A stretch of DNA of 64,000 nt from Neopestalotiopsis rosae (GCA_023078685.1 JALGAS010000006.1:1550001-1614000), one strand, 5' to 3'. Positions 12,513 to 26,615 are shown, counted from the stretch's first letter. The notes: a model not told the origin generated them from the letters alone. Numbers and translations are program-made.

Positions 12513-12788
12513 GGCTTGACGTGCCGCCAGGAAAGAAACCTCTATCCAGGTCTCTTGACAGCCAGGATATCCACAAATCTTCACGTTGCAATTCACTGCT
12601 CCATCTGGTCACCACATGGTTCCATGGTCCTCGCAATCGGCATTTCCCCCACTTTTACCTCTGCGTGACCTCCCTGTCTTCAATATACGCCCGTAGTGCA
12701 TACAGAGTGCCCACGTCGAATTATCCATATTTCAGAAAAGCAAAGAAGCAGAAGAAAAAAAGCCTTTCCACCTATTAGCACCTCAATC

Positions 12789-15700
12789 ATGCAGTCGATC
12801 CAGTCCATTGAGGGCCCGGGTTTACCTGGTACGGAGGGGATCGTGGAGGGCCGGCAACAGAAGCCTAAGACGCTACCATGCAAGTATTGCAGCAAGCGGT
12901 TCAGGTAAGGAGCACACAAACGGGGAGAGAGAAAGAGAGAGAGACGGACCCTGTCCCTCCCCGTCCGATCCGTATCTGGCGCACGTAAATAATTATTCCA
13001 TTAGGCGCGTGGAGCATGTCCAACGGCATGAGCGGACACATACTAAAGAAAAGCCGTTTGCCTGCGGCTGGGCCCGATGTGGGAAGACTTTCGGACGCCG
13101 GTCAGTTATATTTTCTATATCCTTAATCTGCACCGTACCGTCGTCCCCAAGGGTCTTGTGCCCCCAAACCAAAAGATAGCCTGCCCACCAGTCTCAACCC
13201 TCCTGCAGAGACCCATCCCACGTTCCCCAACTCAACAGGCCCTTGGTTATGTCCATCTTCCTCTTCAACCACCTGCTACCGCTTGTGGAAAACAACATAC
13301 ACCGGTCTTCAAGAGTAAATATGCTTACATGGACATCAGAGACCTTCTTGTCCGACATGAGAAACTCGTTCACCTCAATGAAGGGTCGAACAAGGACAGC
13401 AGCCGGCCGCGAAAGCCATCGACGGCCGGCCCTGTCCAACAGATATCGCCCGAAAGCCAAGTCGACACCGAGATAGTGGGACTGTCTCGACCGCAGCCTT
13501 CGCATTATACCACGGACCCCATAGGCTCAGTTGCGGTTCATTCCATGGCATCAGACCCTCGCATCATGCCTGCTAGAGCGGCAGCCTGTAATCTAGACCT
13601 CTTATCCGATGCTGCCACTCAAATGGCTTCGGCTAACGAAGTGGGCTCCATTCAACCCATGATGGCAGACATGGGCCAACAGCCTGGAGGTCTATCTCGC
13701 ATCAAGTCTTACGAAGATGGAATGGCATACGACAGAAGCCGAGAACAAGAAGCAAACGCAATGACCATGGGATTTCCTGGACAAGCTCTTCCGCCCGTCT
13801 TTGACGATTACAATCTGTTCTTGGATGACTTTGCCTCAACATCCCACTTCCTTCCTCAAGCTTTTGAAGTGGACCAAAATCTGGGTATATGGCCTGGCTT
13901 CCAGCGTGGCGCTTTATCAAAACCCGCGTCACAGTTCCCATCACGGTTTCCATCCGTACAGCCCGACCAAAGAGATGGACCTGAGGGTGCCGGTAGAGGG
14001 CACGATGAGTCTGGCAGGATTCTACCCTTAAGAGTATCTGCGATGGACCACACTGTGATCAAGAACCGGTTGGATGAATTCTCCTCCGTTCTACCGAACG
14101 ATTTTGTTTTCCCTTCGCGCCATACACTCACGAGATTCCTTGAAGGCTACGTGGGTGGCTTTCATGATCATCTACCGATCCTACATCTACCAAGTCTGAC
14201 GCCTGCAGAGATCTCTCCCGAACTCCTGCTGGCAATATTGGCTGTCGGTGCTCAGCATAGATTTGAGAGTCACCGCAGCAATGCCTTGTGGTATGCCGCG
14301 AAATCTGTGGCCATGGAACAGATACGTCGCAGGCACAGTCATGAAGTGCATGGATTGCTTCCAACAGCGTCCGCTTACAGTCCGCACTCGACCAGACCGT
14401 CTCCAAGCCATGGATTTCGCCATTCATTCAGCTCGATGCAGCAGGACAGGCCTGTTACTCAGGAGACGCATCGCGAGCCGTAGTAAGTCGATATAGAAAC
14501 CGCAGTCTCTGGATATGAGTCAGCGCGAAAGATATTACATGTGGCTAATTCCATTGATAGTTCTCCTAACACGCCACAAGCACGCCTTGAGACAATACAA
14601 GCACTTCTGCTACTTTGCACTGTCGGGCTATGGGGAGCCAAGGCAATCTTGCACGAAGCATTATCTCTGCAAAGCCTGCTTGCCATGTTGGTCCGCGATG
14701 AGGGGCTCTTGCCAGAATCTACTCAGACGGCCGACTGGGAGTCATGGATACGCATAGAAAGCACCAACCGTGCAAAGCTCGTCACATACTGCTTCTTCAA
14801 CCTTTGTAGCATTGCTTACAACATGCCCCCTCTGCTTCTGACTTCGGAGTTGAACATCTACCTGCCACATTCTTCGAAGCTGTGGCGAGCCGAATCGGCG
14901 TGGCAATGGCAAGAGGCTCGACATGCATACCCAAGCATGGACATATCATTCCAAGATGCCTTTTCCAGATTGTTCAGCCGACCACCCCAGGGACCTCCTG
15001 CTTACATGTCATCACTCGGGAACTACGGCCTGATTCATGCCATTTTGCAACACATATTCTTCCTAAAGCAAACTTGTTTCACCTCAGCCCCTTACGAGGC
15101 TCCAAGAGGCGTAAGACCAGACGATGTCGAAGATGTTATGCAAGCACTCCGAATCTGGCAGATGAGTTTCGAGCAACATCAAGCTCGCGTGTCTGACAAT
15201 GGCCAACCGCAGTTCAGCGATTCATTCCCAGGCGGACCGGTCGCATACGACTCGACTGCATTACTACGACTGGCATCCATTCGTCTATTCACTGACCTGA
15301 GTCCAAGCCGAACTCTCGAGACGCGAAATGCTGCTCAGATCTCAGTTTCTTTTGGTGAAGCGCCATATCTGATACGAAGTCCGCGGCTGAATAAAGCCAT
15401 ACTGCAGGCTATCCATGCTCTGTCCATGCTGGTCAAATTGGGTGTGAATTATGTTGCGAGAAGGAAATCGGCGGAATGGAGCATGCAACATTCTCGTAAG
15501 TAAAATTTATCATGGTTGCAAGCCCTAGCTTACCAAATGCAGTGTGTAATCTGGAATGCGCTATCCTGCTCTCGAAGTGGTTGATGACCCTGGCGTCGAT
15601 AGGCCCTACTGATCCCCTCCCTTCTCCCGATGAGCGTAATCTGCTTGAGATGCTGCGCAGAATGCTTGATGAAACTGAATTTGCTGTACCGATAGATCCC

Positions 15701-15940
15701 TCTTTATCTGGGGGTCAAGGTCATAACCCGAGTATGGATATGACCATTAATGATAGTGTTCGGATGCGCCAACTGGCCGCGGCAGTCATCAGGGTATGGG
15801 CCGAGACTTTCAAAGGGTCCCATATTTTCGAGATAGTCAAGGTTATTGGAAGTGGCCTAGAGGGCTACGCAGATTTGATTGAGAAGCCGCGAGACCGAAC
15901 GCCCCTGGGGCGAATGGCCCCAAGCACCGCTCTCGGTTAA
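12789..15940 (+). CDS. C2H2 zinc-finger transcription factor with fungal-specific TF domain
   Basis: Five exons: 12789-12904, 13005-13100, 13340-14482, 14561-15495 and 15543-15940, giving about 895 aa. Two classical C2H2 fingers span roughly residues 30-85. Finger 1 is CKYCSKRF then HVQRHERTH; the linker is TKEKPF; finger 2 is CGWARCGKTF then HEKLVH. Introns 1 and 2 each cut through a finger, and joining them at the stated sites restores both, which confirms the model. From about residue 300 the protein has the fungal-specific transcription factor middle region (Fungal_trans type), with FVFPSRHTLTRFLEGYVGGF followed by HLPILHLPSL and LLLAILAVGAQHRFES. It should be a nuclear DNA-binding regulator. 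Target genes are unknown. It is divergent from the glucanase gene across a long spacer, which is not evidence of regulation. Confidence 0.9.
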
Positions 15941-18900
15941 CTTGTCAAAGAATGAGGAATTCTACAAGTGTATATACACTACATAATAGCACGTAATTGA
16001 TAAGTGTATCGGGTAATCCGACGCTATTGCGCTCTGAATCAATGGATACGCGGAGAAGGAGTCTACCTCCAGCAGGCGACATGAGCAGTATCGGTACAGA
16101 AAGAATAATGTGGATGTTTCATAGTGTCTTCTGTCACGCATCGCGGTATAATTTTGAGTCTCGCCAGAGCTGTGCTCCGTATAGTTCAAGTATGGGTACC
16201 TCTACTTATTCACCTGATCTGCAGCCTCGATATGTCGCCCAACCCGAATACTTCGGATGAGCCATTGACCTTGTAGAACTGACACTCTAAAAGACTGCTC
16301 CGCTCACAATTGCTCGCTACGTACTGACTCCGATCATGAGCGTATAAAAAAGCTTGGGAAGATACCGCATGCCCCACTCCTAGAAGACACATGAGGGCAT
16401 CCAAGTCGTCGAGTTGTCCTCTGGCGTGCCTCCTTGTTTACATTCTAGCATATGACTTATGCTTCATTGAGAGAATTTCTCCATTCAATAGTTATGGGGT
16501 CAGAGGTCGGGACTAGTATTGTATCATCCATCATATTTCCATCTTGCCTGTCAGCATATACGTGCTGCGTTTCTGTTGTTTTCTTGCGTTTGTACGATCG
16601 TCATAACGGGATGATGTCTTCTTTTTTTGCAGCCAAGGGCGCCATTGGTAGCAATTGCGACCTAAAGTTTGGCGCTTTACCACATAGATGAAAATATATA
16701 CTAAACCAAGCCCACATCGCATAGACATGGGTAGGAGCCGGAACCCGCGGATCGTCTCCGCGAACTTGGGAGTTGTGGGTTCAGACCCTGGATCTTGGTG
16801 AAGTCGCAATATTCAATTACATCTCGAGCGACGCGCAGAGCTTGTACCATGGTGTTAACACTGTAATCTCCGGCTTGTGTTGTGAGCGTGATCGCTGCGG
16901 GAAGCAAATGCAAGATATTGGGTGTACTTCAAGTTCTTCCAACTAATGGTCGGTTTTAGAGCCAATCATCTGGTGAAAGGCTATTAAACTAAGTCGGGGT
17001 GACCGTTATCAGTTTTGATGCGTAGCTCCCGAGATGTTGGCGGTGGTATAACAAGTTATAGTCATGCCAAATAGCTTGTGTTAGCTGCTGGTATTTGAAT
17101 GTCTGAGAATTTTGGCTGAAGGGAGAACTCGATGCAGTCAGTATCTAGATCAGGGAGGTAGGTGGCTCCAGTAGCTGACACGTGTCGAGGTAGCAGCAAT
17201 CAAGCATATCGTTGCGATCATCGGTTATAGATTTACACCACAAAGAATAGACTTTTTCCTTTTCCTTTCGCGTTCCTGTACTCCGTCGCCAAAGGATATG
17301 ATGGATTCGTTGAGTTAAGTTTATCGAATTGATAAACCTACCTTATTAGCTTGTATCCCAGGCCTATTGATTAAGAGCCGCGCGAATGATCGGAGTAGGA
17401 TGGCGGATGACGGATGATGGCGACAAACCCCTGCTCAGGAAGTATATTTAGTATGTGATCCACTGCCGGAGGATACAAGCCCCTCCTTGTCCCCTCGCTA
17501 CCCTAGATGCCTCACACTACAAGATAGAGTACGCCCATAGAACCGGTCGAGCCCACTTTGACGGGCTGACTGATGCTTGGGCTTTGCTTGGCCGTGTGTA
17601 GTCTTCGAAACGCACGACGCCGACGAACTCAAAGTGGACGGCCTACCTATTTGACCTACTTATCACTTTACTGGCAGATAGCCCGTGTGACTTGACAAGC
17701 TTGCAAACTCCGTCATCAGCAAGCGATATACCACTCGACGAACAGCCTCCACAGACAGCAGCTGCTTCGCCCCTCTCATAGCAACGAGAAACACATAGGA
17801 TCCCCTATGTGGACATCAGTCGTCGCACCGATTTCGTCCGATCCGATTACTGGCCGGCCCACGTACCGACCGGCGAGCACCACCACAACGGTGCCACCAC
17901 GTTGACCTCTAGCAATAACCTACCCGCCTAACCTGACGGAACCTGACAGCAGCACTTTGATCGAGCCCGACCGCCCTTGACTTCGAGTGCGCACGGTAGA
18001 ACTATCCATAGCGACGACGACGGCAACGACGACAACGACAAGCACCCCGCCCGGTACCCCATAAGCATACCGGACTCGATCGAGCGAATACACGGCGCAG
18101 GTTTGCCTGATGGCGTAACTCATGGCATCAAGAAGTCCAACTGCGAACCCGCGACCATCGGTAGCCGATAACGATACTGCATCGCGACTTCCCTCGTCCA
18201 GGTCCAAGTCCAAACCGCCCAACACCCGCCAAGTTGCACCTGCCTCTGGCTCCCCTCCAGCCTCCTCACAATCACCCAGGTACGCGTCTCAAGTGCTGTC
18301 TTCTCTTTGTGCATCAAGGTACACCTGCCTATACTATCTTTTTACCTGCCCGCCCATCCGGGTGGCCGCCGTTCATCAGAACTACGCCGCATCCGCCGCC
18401 AAGTGACTTGCGCCCTCTCTGCATTGTCTGCCTTGCCTACCTTACATTACATACATCTCTCACTTTTATTCAAACCCCGAGAAGGTGAACCACCTGTCCA
18501 GGTACACTTTCCTCGCCCATCCATGTGATTGCTACTGGCACACTTTCTCTCCAGTCCATACTGGGTTTCATGGTTGGTACGACCAGTGTTGCCTCCTCTC
18601 TCTGACAAAGAGTAATACATTCGACAACACCCAGCCAGGAAAGGGAAATCGCCGACCCAAGCTCGACGGCATCAATCCATCCATCCGTGGTTTTTCTTCC
18701 CCCCTCCACTGTGCCGCAGCTCCGTGTTTGCTTTCTTTGTCTCTGCATTCATGTTGCCGGGCCAGGACATTCAATTGGCAACTGCTCGATCCACTGCACA
18801 CAGCTTCCTCGTCACGAGACGTGGGGTGCTTAAGAGCTATCGACAAGCTTCAGCCTTCTCTCCCGCAACTCGACCACCACTGAAGTGCAAGGCACGCAGC

Positions 18901-19168
18901 CACATTACCGTCATATGTTCTACTTGTCCCTTTCTCGGTTCCGATTGTCTGTCCCAGGGCATCTAACTGTCACATTTCGGATGGGATCCCTCGGGTGGAC
19001 AATCACGTACTGATCCGACTGCGTTATTCATTGTTCCTTCTATTCACTTTCCGCCTGCATGATTTCAACCCTCCAGCACACTACATTCGGCGCCGCCTAG
19101 TTGGACTGGCGATTCCTCTTGATACCCTTTTATTGAATGCTTTGCAGCTTCTTTTCGACTACATACTC
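15941..19168. other. 3.2 kb spacer upstream of the HECT ligase gene
   Basis: Contains the 3' flank of the C2H2 factor gene and the promoter and probably long leader of the ubiquitin ligase gene. From about 17.9 kb onward the plus strand is C/T- and CA-rich, as in fungal leaders, and has several AG/GTAC junction-like sequences, so a leader intron is possible. A small hairpin (CGCGGA, 5-nt loop, TCCGCG) lies at 16746-16762. I see no protein gene. Confidence 0.45.
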
Positions 19169-22100
19169 ATGTCTCCCAGACGCACGCGATCATCGGCGCG
19201 CCACGCTGCTAGCCAAGCTGACACATCAGCTTCCCCATCGTCTGGGCCAGCATCCACCAACACTTCGCCTGCGGCACCTCAATCGGCATCTCAGGCGCCT
19301 CCTAGCCAACGACAGACCCCCATCAAGCCTTCATTGTCTAGGAAACGAAAGGCTCAAGGCGACGACAACAATTCCCCTTCCCCACCTCGACCTCAGCAAG
19401 AGCTCGCGCAACCGGCATCCTCTACCCGTCGGCCCAAGAGGCAGAAGGTCCAGGAACCAGCTGCTATCGAGCCCCCCTCCCAACCCGCAGCTACACGAAC
19501 TTCCACTCGCACAAGAAAGGGAAAGGCAACCGTAGCCATGTCGAGTCCCGACGAGTACGTTATTACTATGCAATTGAAAGCTGGAAAATGTACTAATTTT
19601 TCCATCAAACAGTTCTGCCCTGCCAAGCTTGCAGGACAAGGGTCCTTCAACCTCAGCATCAGCATCTTCTAGCAGAAAGTCTAGTCGCAACAAGAGAACA
19701 ACTAAACAAACTCAAGGTACGTAGCATCATGGTTCTTCTTTTTTTTTTTTACACCTACTTTATTCTAATTGTAGCTGTAGACACAGAGTCTAGTTCTGCA
19801 TCGGCCCGACGGTCAAAGAAAGCTCCGAATAATCAAACCTCTTCCGACCAAGACGTCGCCATGACTGGCACAGATGACAACGAGAGAGACTTGGCGCCTC
19901 CCCCTCCTCCGCCTCCCCCAGCACACGATCCCGAAGATAGTGACGAGCATGATGAGGACGAAGAAGATGAAGAGGACGACGACGACGATGAATCCCACCA
20001 TCATTATGACGACGACCCTTTCGGTGGCTTTGGCGGCCCCCCAGGCTCGGGTTTGTCTAGTACATTACGAGCTCTGACTGGCATGATGTCCGGCATCGCG
20101 TCCAGATTGCGCGAGATCATGACCAATCTGAAAATGAAGGAGGATCCTTCGATGCAGATGATCGCTTTGCAAGAACTCTCAGAAATTCTCTTGGTTTCAA
20201 ACGAGGACAATCTTGCCGGTCATTTCTCGCCCGACTCAGTTGTCAAGGAGCTTGTGGCGCTGATGCAACCCAACGAGATCACAGGAGAAGAGAATCCAGA
20301 GATGATGCTACTCGCATGCAGATGTCTGGCCAATCTTATGGAGGCTTTGCCTGCTAGTGCTGCGAATGTTGTTTACGGTGGCGCAGTCCCAGTGCTCTGC
20401 GCAAAACTACTCGAAATCCAGTACATCGACCTGGCCGAGCAATCACTGAGCACTCTGGAGAAGATATCGGTTGACTATCCCACGACCATTGTCCGCGAGG
20501 GCGGTTTGACTGCTTGTCTATCATACCTGGACTTTTTTGCGACAGGCACACAGCGGACTGCTGTCACGACCGCCGCCAACTGCTGCAGAAATATTCCCGA
20601 GGATTCGTTCCCGGTCATTAAGGATGTCATGCCGATCTTGCTCAATGTCCTAAAGAGTAGTGATCAGAAGGTTGTGGAGCAGGCGTCGCTCTGTGTGACT
20701 CGTATCATTGAAAGTTTCAAGTTTGCAGCCCCCAAGCTGGAGGTTCTGGTCAGCGTGGACCTGTTGAGAGCCATTCTGCGCCTCTTGTTGCCAGGCACCA
20801 CAAACCTGATTGGAGCCAACATACACACACAATTTTTACGAGTCTTGGCCATTACCGCGCGGGCTAGCCCAAGACTCTCGGCTGAGCTCTTCAAACTGAA
20901 TGTTGTCGAAACTCTGTACCAGATCTTGACAGGCGTATCCCCTCCCGACGAAACGGAGGATGTTGCCTCAAAGTTGGACAGCGTCGTCATCATGCAAGCC
21001 TTGATTCACCGCCCACGCGAGCAAATAATTGAGACTTTGAATGTGATCTGTGAGCTACTCCCTGGTCTCCGGCATAGCGAGATCTCAGGGGCAGCTTTGA
21101 CGCTCGGTCTCGACATTGCTGAGCCTACCACGCCTTCATCAGTTGGAGGTCAACGCAAAAAGTCATCCGCAGAAAAGCGTCTTGATCTTCTCGAAGACTG
21201 CAAAGATCAAGTTCGCCGATTTGCATTGATTCTCTTCCCGACTCTGACTGATGCCTTTTCAAGTACGGTGAATCTGAGTGTTCGACAAAAGGTTCTTACA
21301 GCACAACTAAAAATGCTGTCAAATCTAGATAAGGATATTCTTGTCGATGCATTGAAGTCAGTTCCTTACGCTTCATTTTTGGCCGCTATTCTGTCTCAAC
21401 AGGATCATCCGTCCCTGGTTATCTATGCAATCCAGATAACGGAGCTGCTTCTTACACGCCTGGATGACATCTATCGATATCAGATTTACCGCGAAGGCGT
21501 TATTAGCGAGATCGTGAAACTTGCAGAGCATCAAGACACGGAGCAAAAAGCCGCTGAAACTCCGCAGAGCTCGTCGGACTTAGGCTTAGAGTCTGCAAAC
21601 AGCGACAATGATCGGGTCGAGGTTCACAGTGACTCCGAAGACGATCATGATGCTGAAGACGGAGAGAATGACGAGGATAATGAAGATGATGAGGACAACG
21701 AGGATGATGATGAAGAGAATGGTGAGAACGATCACAATGATGATATCTCTGGATCTCCCGTCAGTTCCGATGGTTCAACCATGTCAATCGATGGGCCCCC
21801 TCGGCTCTTCGTTGCCGATCTGCCGTCTATGAAGTCTAGAATTGCTGATCTTGCCAAGAAATTCTTGGAGACTCATGAAACCGAGAAACACGGCAAGACC
21901 ATGAAGAAAAAGGCAAACAAGATTCTGAGTGATCTTCAAGCTCTTGCGTTTGATATTGAGGCTTTCTATTTGCACCGAAGTGCCAAGAACCTTGCAGCTG
22001 AGGAGGGTATCGTCCTATTCGAGCGACTCGCTGCGTATTTTGATGCGGATGTCCTTGAAAATGCCACCAGTGCTGAACTCATGGCCTCTGGTCTTGTTCG

Positions 22101-25100
22101 AGTGCTAGAGGAAGTTTTCAGCAACCCCGACGAAGCGCTCGCGAATGCTGCCAGGGCGGCCTTCCTGGAAGTCTTCATGGGTCGGTCTGTCAAGTCGAAG
22201 CCGAAAACCAACAGTGCTGATTCACCGGCCACACCTTTCAGTGTCATGACCCACAAACTTCAGGATCTTCTTAGTCGATCTGAGCATTTCGAAGTCCTGA
22301 CTGTTCACCAGAATTCGTTCGATGGCAACCGTAGCAGTGCCGCTTCCATGCTTGCGAAGCAGATTCGCTTGAAACTGGTGGCAGATGAAAATTCCGAGAT
22401 CCCTCGTGAGTATCGTGGGATAATGGTGTCGATTCACGCCATTGCCACCTTCAAATCTCTGGACGATTATCTACGGCCGCGGATTAGTCTTCATGAGAGG
22501 CCGCGTCGTGGAGGACCACGCGACTTTGCTAGAGCATTGGCTGCTATGGCTGGTTTACCTACGGATCGCCTTGCAGATCGATCTGGATACTTATCGAGTC
22601 CTGTGCCACCGCCCCCTGTGCCGCCCCAAGCTTCAAGTTCGCGACCTGCCCGTCATTCCAAGACGAAGGGCTCTACGCAAGCAGATGTCCCAGCTCCATC
22701 AGACCAGTTATCCATAGCACGGGACAAGAATACCCTTCGTAGATCGACCCGTCAAAACCCTGCTCCTGCTGATGATGATCAAGCTCCCCCGCCCCCCGCA
22801 CAGGATAACGACCTGCAAAACGCTCTAGAATGTGCAGACGAGAAGCCGATGTCTGATGACGATGACGACGAGATTGCGGATAGCAGTGCCTTGGATGCCT
22901 TGATTGGTGATCTCGAAGACGACATGGAGGATGAGCCGCGACCCGATCCATCTGCGGTTAGTCTGGAGGTGGCTACGAGTGGTAAGATCACAGCGATGAA
23001 GGAAGACGGAACCAGAGTCCCAACGCCCGCTCAAAGCGGCGGCCTTGGAAATGTCCCAGGCCGGAGTGCTGCTCAGACACCGTCAGCACCAGCGCAGGAG
23101 CCTCCTCAACCTGCTCAAACACCTTCGCGGCCGTTCTCCTATGCCGCAGCGGTCCAGTCTGTCCCTTCGGATTGGCACATTGAATTCAGCCTCGATGACA
23201 AGGTCATTCCCAATGAGACAACCATTTACCGAGCTGTTCACAGCGCTTCCGCCAATGCTGATGAAAATGCATCCCGAAGTATATGGTCCGCCGTCCACTC
23301 TATCAAGTTCCGCCGGGTCCCCGGACCACCCCCCAGTGAACCTATCGGATTTAGCCTGGCTTCCGACGCTCCCGCAAGTCCCAATGGTACACCAGCATCA
23401 TTGGCCAACCATCCCACCACAGGTTCGATTCTTCGGCTCCTAAAGATTCTTCACGACCTCAACGCCAACCTTGATGACGTTATTGTTGAGAACAAGGATG
23501 CACTAAAGCTCAACCGCGAGCCGCTATCACAGTTCGTCAACACCAAGCTAACAGCGAAACTTAATCGTCAGCTTGAGGAGCCTTTGATTGTAGCATCTAG
23601 CTGCTTGCCTGGCTGGACGGAAGATCTGGCTCGGCTGTATCCATTCGTCTTCCCTTTCGAGACCCGACATCTCTTCCTGCAGTCAACATCGTTCGGTTAT
23701 GCTCGATCTATGAATCGATGGCAGAATGCGCAACAGGAAGATACAAACCGCCGTGATCGCCGCGACGAACGACCCTTCCTTGGGCGCTTGCAACGCCAGA
23801 AAGTTCGCATAAGCCGCGCGAAGATTTTGGAGTCCGCTCTCAAGGTTATGGAATTGTACGGCGAATCTAGAAGCATTCTGGAAGTGGAATATTTCGAGGA
23901 AGTTGGAACTGGCCTGGGTCCGACTCTTGAGTTCTATTCGACAGTTTCCAAGGAATTCTCGAAGAAGAAGCTCAAGCTCTGGAGAGAGATGGATTCTAAC
24001 GACTCGGAGGAGTTCATCTCGGGACCGCACGGCTTGTTTCCTCGCCCCCTAGCCACCGACAATGCTGCCAACATTGATCGTGTACTATTCTTGTTCAAGA
24101 TGCTAGGCAAATTTGTTGCCCGGTCTATGATCGATTCTCGCATCATTGATCTCAACTTCAACCCCATCTTCTTCCGAATTGGTGACGCGGGGCATGGAGT
24201 CAAGCCTTCACTGGGAGCCGTTAAGATTGTCGACCGCGGCCTAGCTAACTCCCTGAAGCTGATTAAGAAATTTGTTTCCGCTAAGCAAGAAATCGACCAA
24301 GACCCCAGTCGAACAGCACTTCAGAAGGTAGCGGACACGGAGCAGATCGTCATCGATGGTACGACAATTGATGATCTTGCATTGGACTTCACCCTTCCCG
24401 GATACCCTGACATCGAACTTGCACCTCGGGGTGCCCACACGACTGTGAACATTTACAATGTCGAGTCGTATCTGGACAAGGTGATAGACATGACTCTGGG
24501 TAGTGGTGTCAGGCGCCAGATCGACGCCTTCCAGACAGGATTCTCTCAGGTATTCCCCTACAGTGCACTAAGCGCTTTCACCCCCGATGAGCTCGTGTCT
24601 CTATATGGTCGCGTCGAAGAAGACTGGTCCCTTGAGAGTGAGTTGAAATTCCATTTGTTTATTTCAACTTTATCATTGCTAACACATTATGGTAGCGCTT
24701 ATGGATTCGATCAAAGCCGACCACGGATTTAATATGGACAGCAGGAGCGTCAAGAACTTGCTCCAGACCATGAGTGAGATGACGCCTGCTCAGCGCCGCG
24801 ACTTTTTGCAGTTCACCACTGGTAGCCCCAAGCTTCCAATTGGAGGTAGGCAATCCCCAAGTTCATAAGTGCTAGAAATGCCAGAGATAACTAACAGACG
24901 GTTGTATAGGATTCAAGAGTCTGACGCCTATGTTCACGGTGGTGTGCAAACCGAGCGAGCCGCCTTACACAGCTGATGATTACCTCCCAAGTGTCATGAC
25001 GTGTGTGAACTACTTGAAATTGCCCGACTATACCTCAATCAAGAAAATGAAGAAGCAATTGTTTACTGCTATCCGTGAGGGACAGGGTGCATTCCATCTC

Positions 25101-25106
25101 TCCTAA
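19169..25106 (+). CDS. ufd4: UFD4/TRIP12-type HECT E3 ubiquitin ligase
   Basis: Five exons: 19169-19554, 19613-19716, 19775-24637, 24696-24845 and 24910-25106, giving about 1899 aa. The N-terminus is basic and disordered ([14 protein letters not shown]) with KRPKRQK-like nuclear signals. A proline run and a long acidic tract (about residues 225-250) follow. Armadillo-like helices come next ([22 protein letters not shown] split across the block, then [14 protein letters not shown]), matching UFD4/TRIP12. A second acidic tract lies near residue 640-680. The HECT domain fills the last 350 residues or so, with LGPTLEFY, the substrate-side [12 protein letters not shown] and the catalytic Cys1866 in [13 protein letters not shown]. 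The chain ends in GQGAFHLS. It should attach ubiquitin to N-degron and ubiquitin-fusion substrates for proteasomal decay. All splice phases fit. Confidence 0.95.
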
Positions 25107-26615
25107 GTGCGGGTTGGAAAAGGAAGCAACGGAAACTTTCGATTCATACAAATGATCAAAGCGAGCAAACAGCAGCGAGGGAAATATCGATAGACGCATA
25201 TTGCATAAGGGTCTGTTTGGTTCCTGCGGGAACGTGGCCCAGATAATGGGTTCACTGGCAGAGTCTTGATTTCATATCTGGTTTTTGTGTTAGGCGTTGG
25301 GTTGTGGCGCCATTCTGCCACCACGCCAAGACTGATAATGAATTTTTAATGAGCGAAGATTATAAGAAAATGAGTGAAGGGAAGCGGCTATTATAGCATT
25401 GTGCAGATGGATGGTTGTTTCTTCTCGGCGGCATCAGGGCATTTGTGGTTTTCCATTGTCATGGCCGTCGTGGCAGTTCAATAGTTTCGCCGGACGGAAA
25501 GCTCCTCGACGGTTGTGCTTCTCTCACATTCTCCTTCTTGTTTTTGTGCCATTCAAGCATCCATCCTCATGCTTGGTTGGGTCTTTAGCGGAAGGCATTG
25601 TACTTGGGGAGACTCCCAGCAGATAGATCAGGTCACTACTCTATTGTCACGCCTATTTCTTCAAACTCGCTTCATGAAGTGGTAATTGACTGTCTGAATG
25701 CGTGACGGTGCAGACAGGGGAATTGGCGCTAAATCCCATCCAGCGGTGCCACGCTTAGCTAGGAATGTACTGTGTAGGTTGCCGATGTGTGTATGTGTCC
25801 CCTATGTTTACCAGTTGGCAGTTGGGTGGCACTAGTATTACAGAGGACAGCGGGACCCGCCCCCGGGATTATGTTTGGAGGGGGAATAGAGCTGAGCTGG
25901 GGCAAGGCAGCTTGTACCGAGGCTTGTGTTTCCCTCTTTCCCCCTTGCATCCATTGGCCGGCTTTTATCACGGAATCCCACTGATGGATTGCACTCATTT
26001 GCCGGCCCGACTTTTACTTCTGTCTTTGATTCAATTACCCGCAAAGATTGCGAAAGTGACTACACTAGATACATCAAAAACCCGACTCAAAGTTTGGTTT
26101 GCTCTTTTATTCGTTGCCGCAGCTGCAATTTGACGCTCTTCTTCTTCTTCTTCTTCTTCTTCGTCGTCGTTGTTGTCATCGTTAACACCCTCGTCTTCTT
26201 TGAATGTTACCGATTACCAGGTTAGCACTCACTCGCTCACGCATACACACACAAATACGCAGTATCAGACAGGCTGTCGCTCTCTCTTCACGTGCATACC
26301 CAAGCTAGCCGACGCAAGTGGAGAGGTGTAATCTGTACTACCTTCAGTCAACCTACCCGACCTCGACATTTGTGCTGATATAGCATTTCATCACGGGGAA
26401 TTTTGTTCTCGTTTCTGCCACATATCTGCAGCGCTTAATTGTGTACACATTGCGACGACAAAGAAGCGGCCTGCGATTCTCCATTGCGGGTTAATTAGAA
26501 TCGACTAGACGAGGAATATAGAGCCTCTTCTTTGTCGATACCAATTGGCTGCTGCCTTGCTTAGACGAGCTGATCTGACTTGCCTGCTGACCATCATTGG
26601 CGTGGATAATCCAAG
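25107..26615. other. 1.5 kb spacer between two co-oriented genes
   Basis: Holds the 3' flank of the HECT ligase gene and the promoter and leader of the alpha/beta hydrolase gene. A TTC microsatellite lies at 26139-26162. The frames in it are short, overlap and show no domain. Confidence 0.5.
26139..26162 (+). repeat. TTC trinucleotide microsatellite
   Basis: About eight CTT/TTC units followed by TCG and TTG units, 450 bp upstream of the hydrolase start codon. Pyrimidine tracts like this are common in fungal promoters. Confidence 0.85.

Larger units (their letters stand above)
7487..12788. other. Gene-poor 5.3 kb spacer between divergent genes
   Basis: The left part is the promoter of the GH55 gene (-). 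The right part is the promoter and long leader of the C2H2 factor (+). Open frames are short and stacked on both strands, without coding bias or domains; the longest (10215-10739) looks random. There is no transposon end, tRNA or rRNA, and no obvious RIP-like AT enrichment. A CA microsatellite lies at 12467-12512. The region could hold a noncoding transcript, but nothing in the sequence proves one. Confidence 0.5.

Noticed and set aside
16725..16805. Possible tRNA suggested by GGGTTCAGACCC
   Set aside because: No A-box at the right distance and no acceptor stem. Only an unrelated 6-bp hairpin is present.
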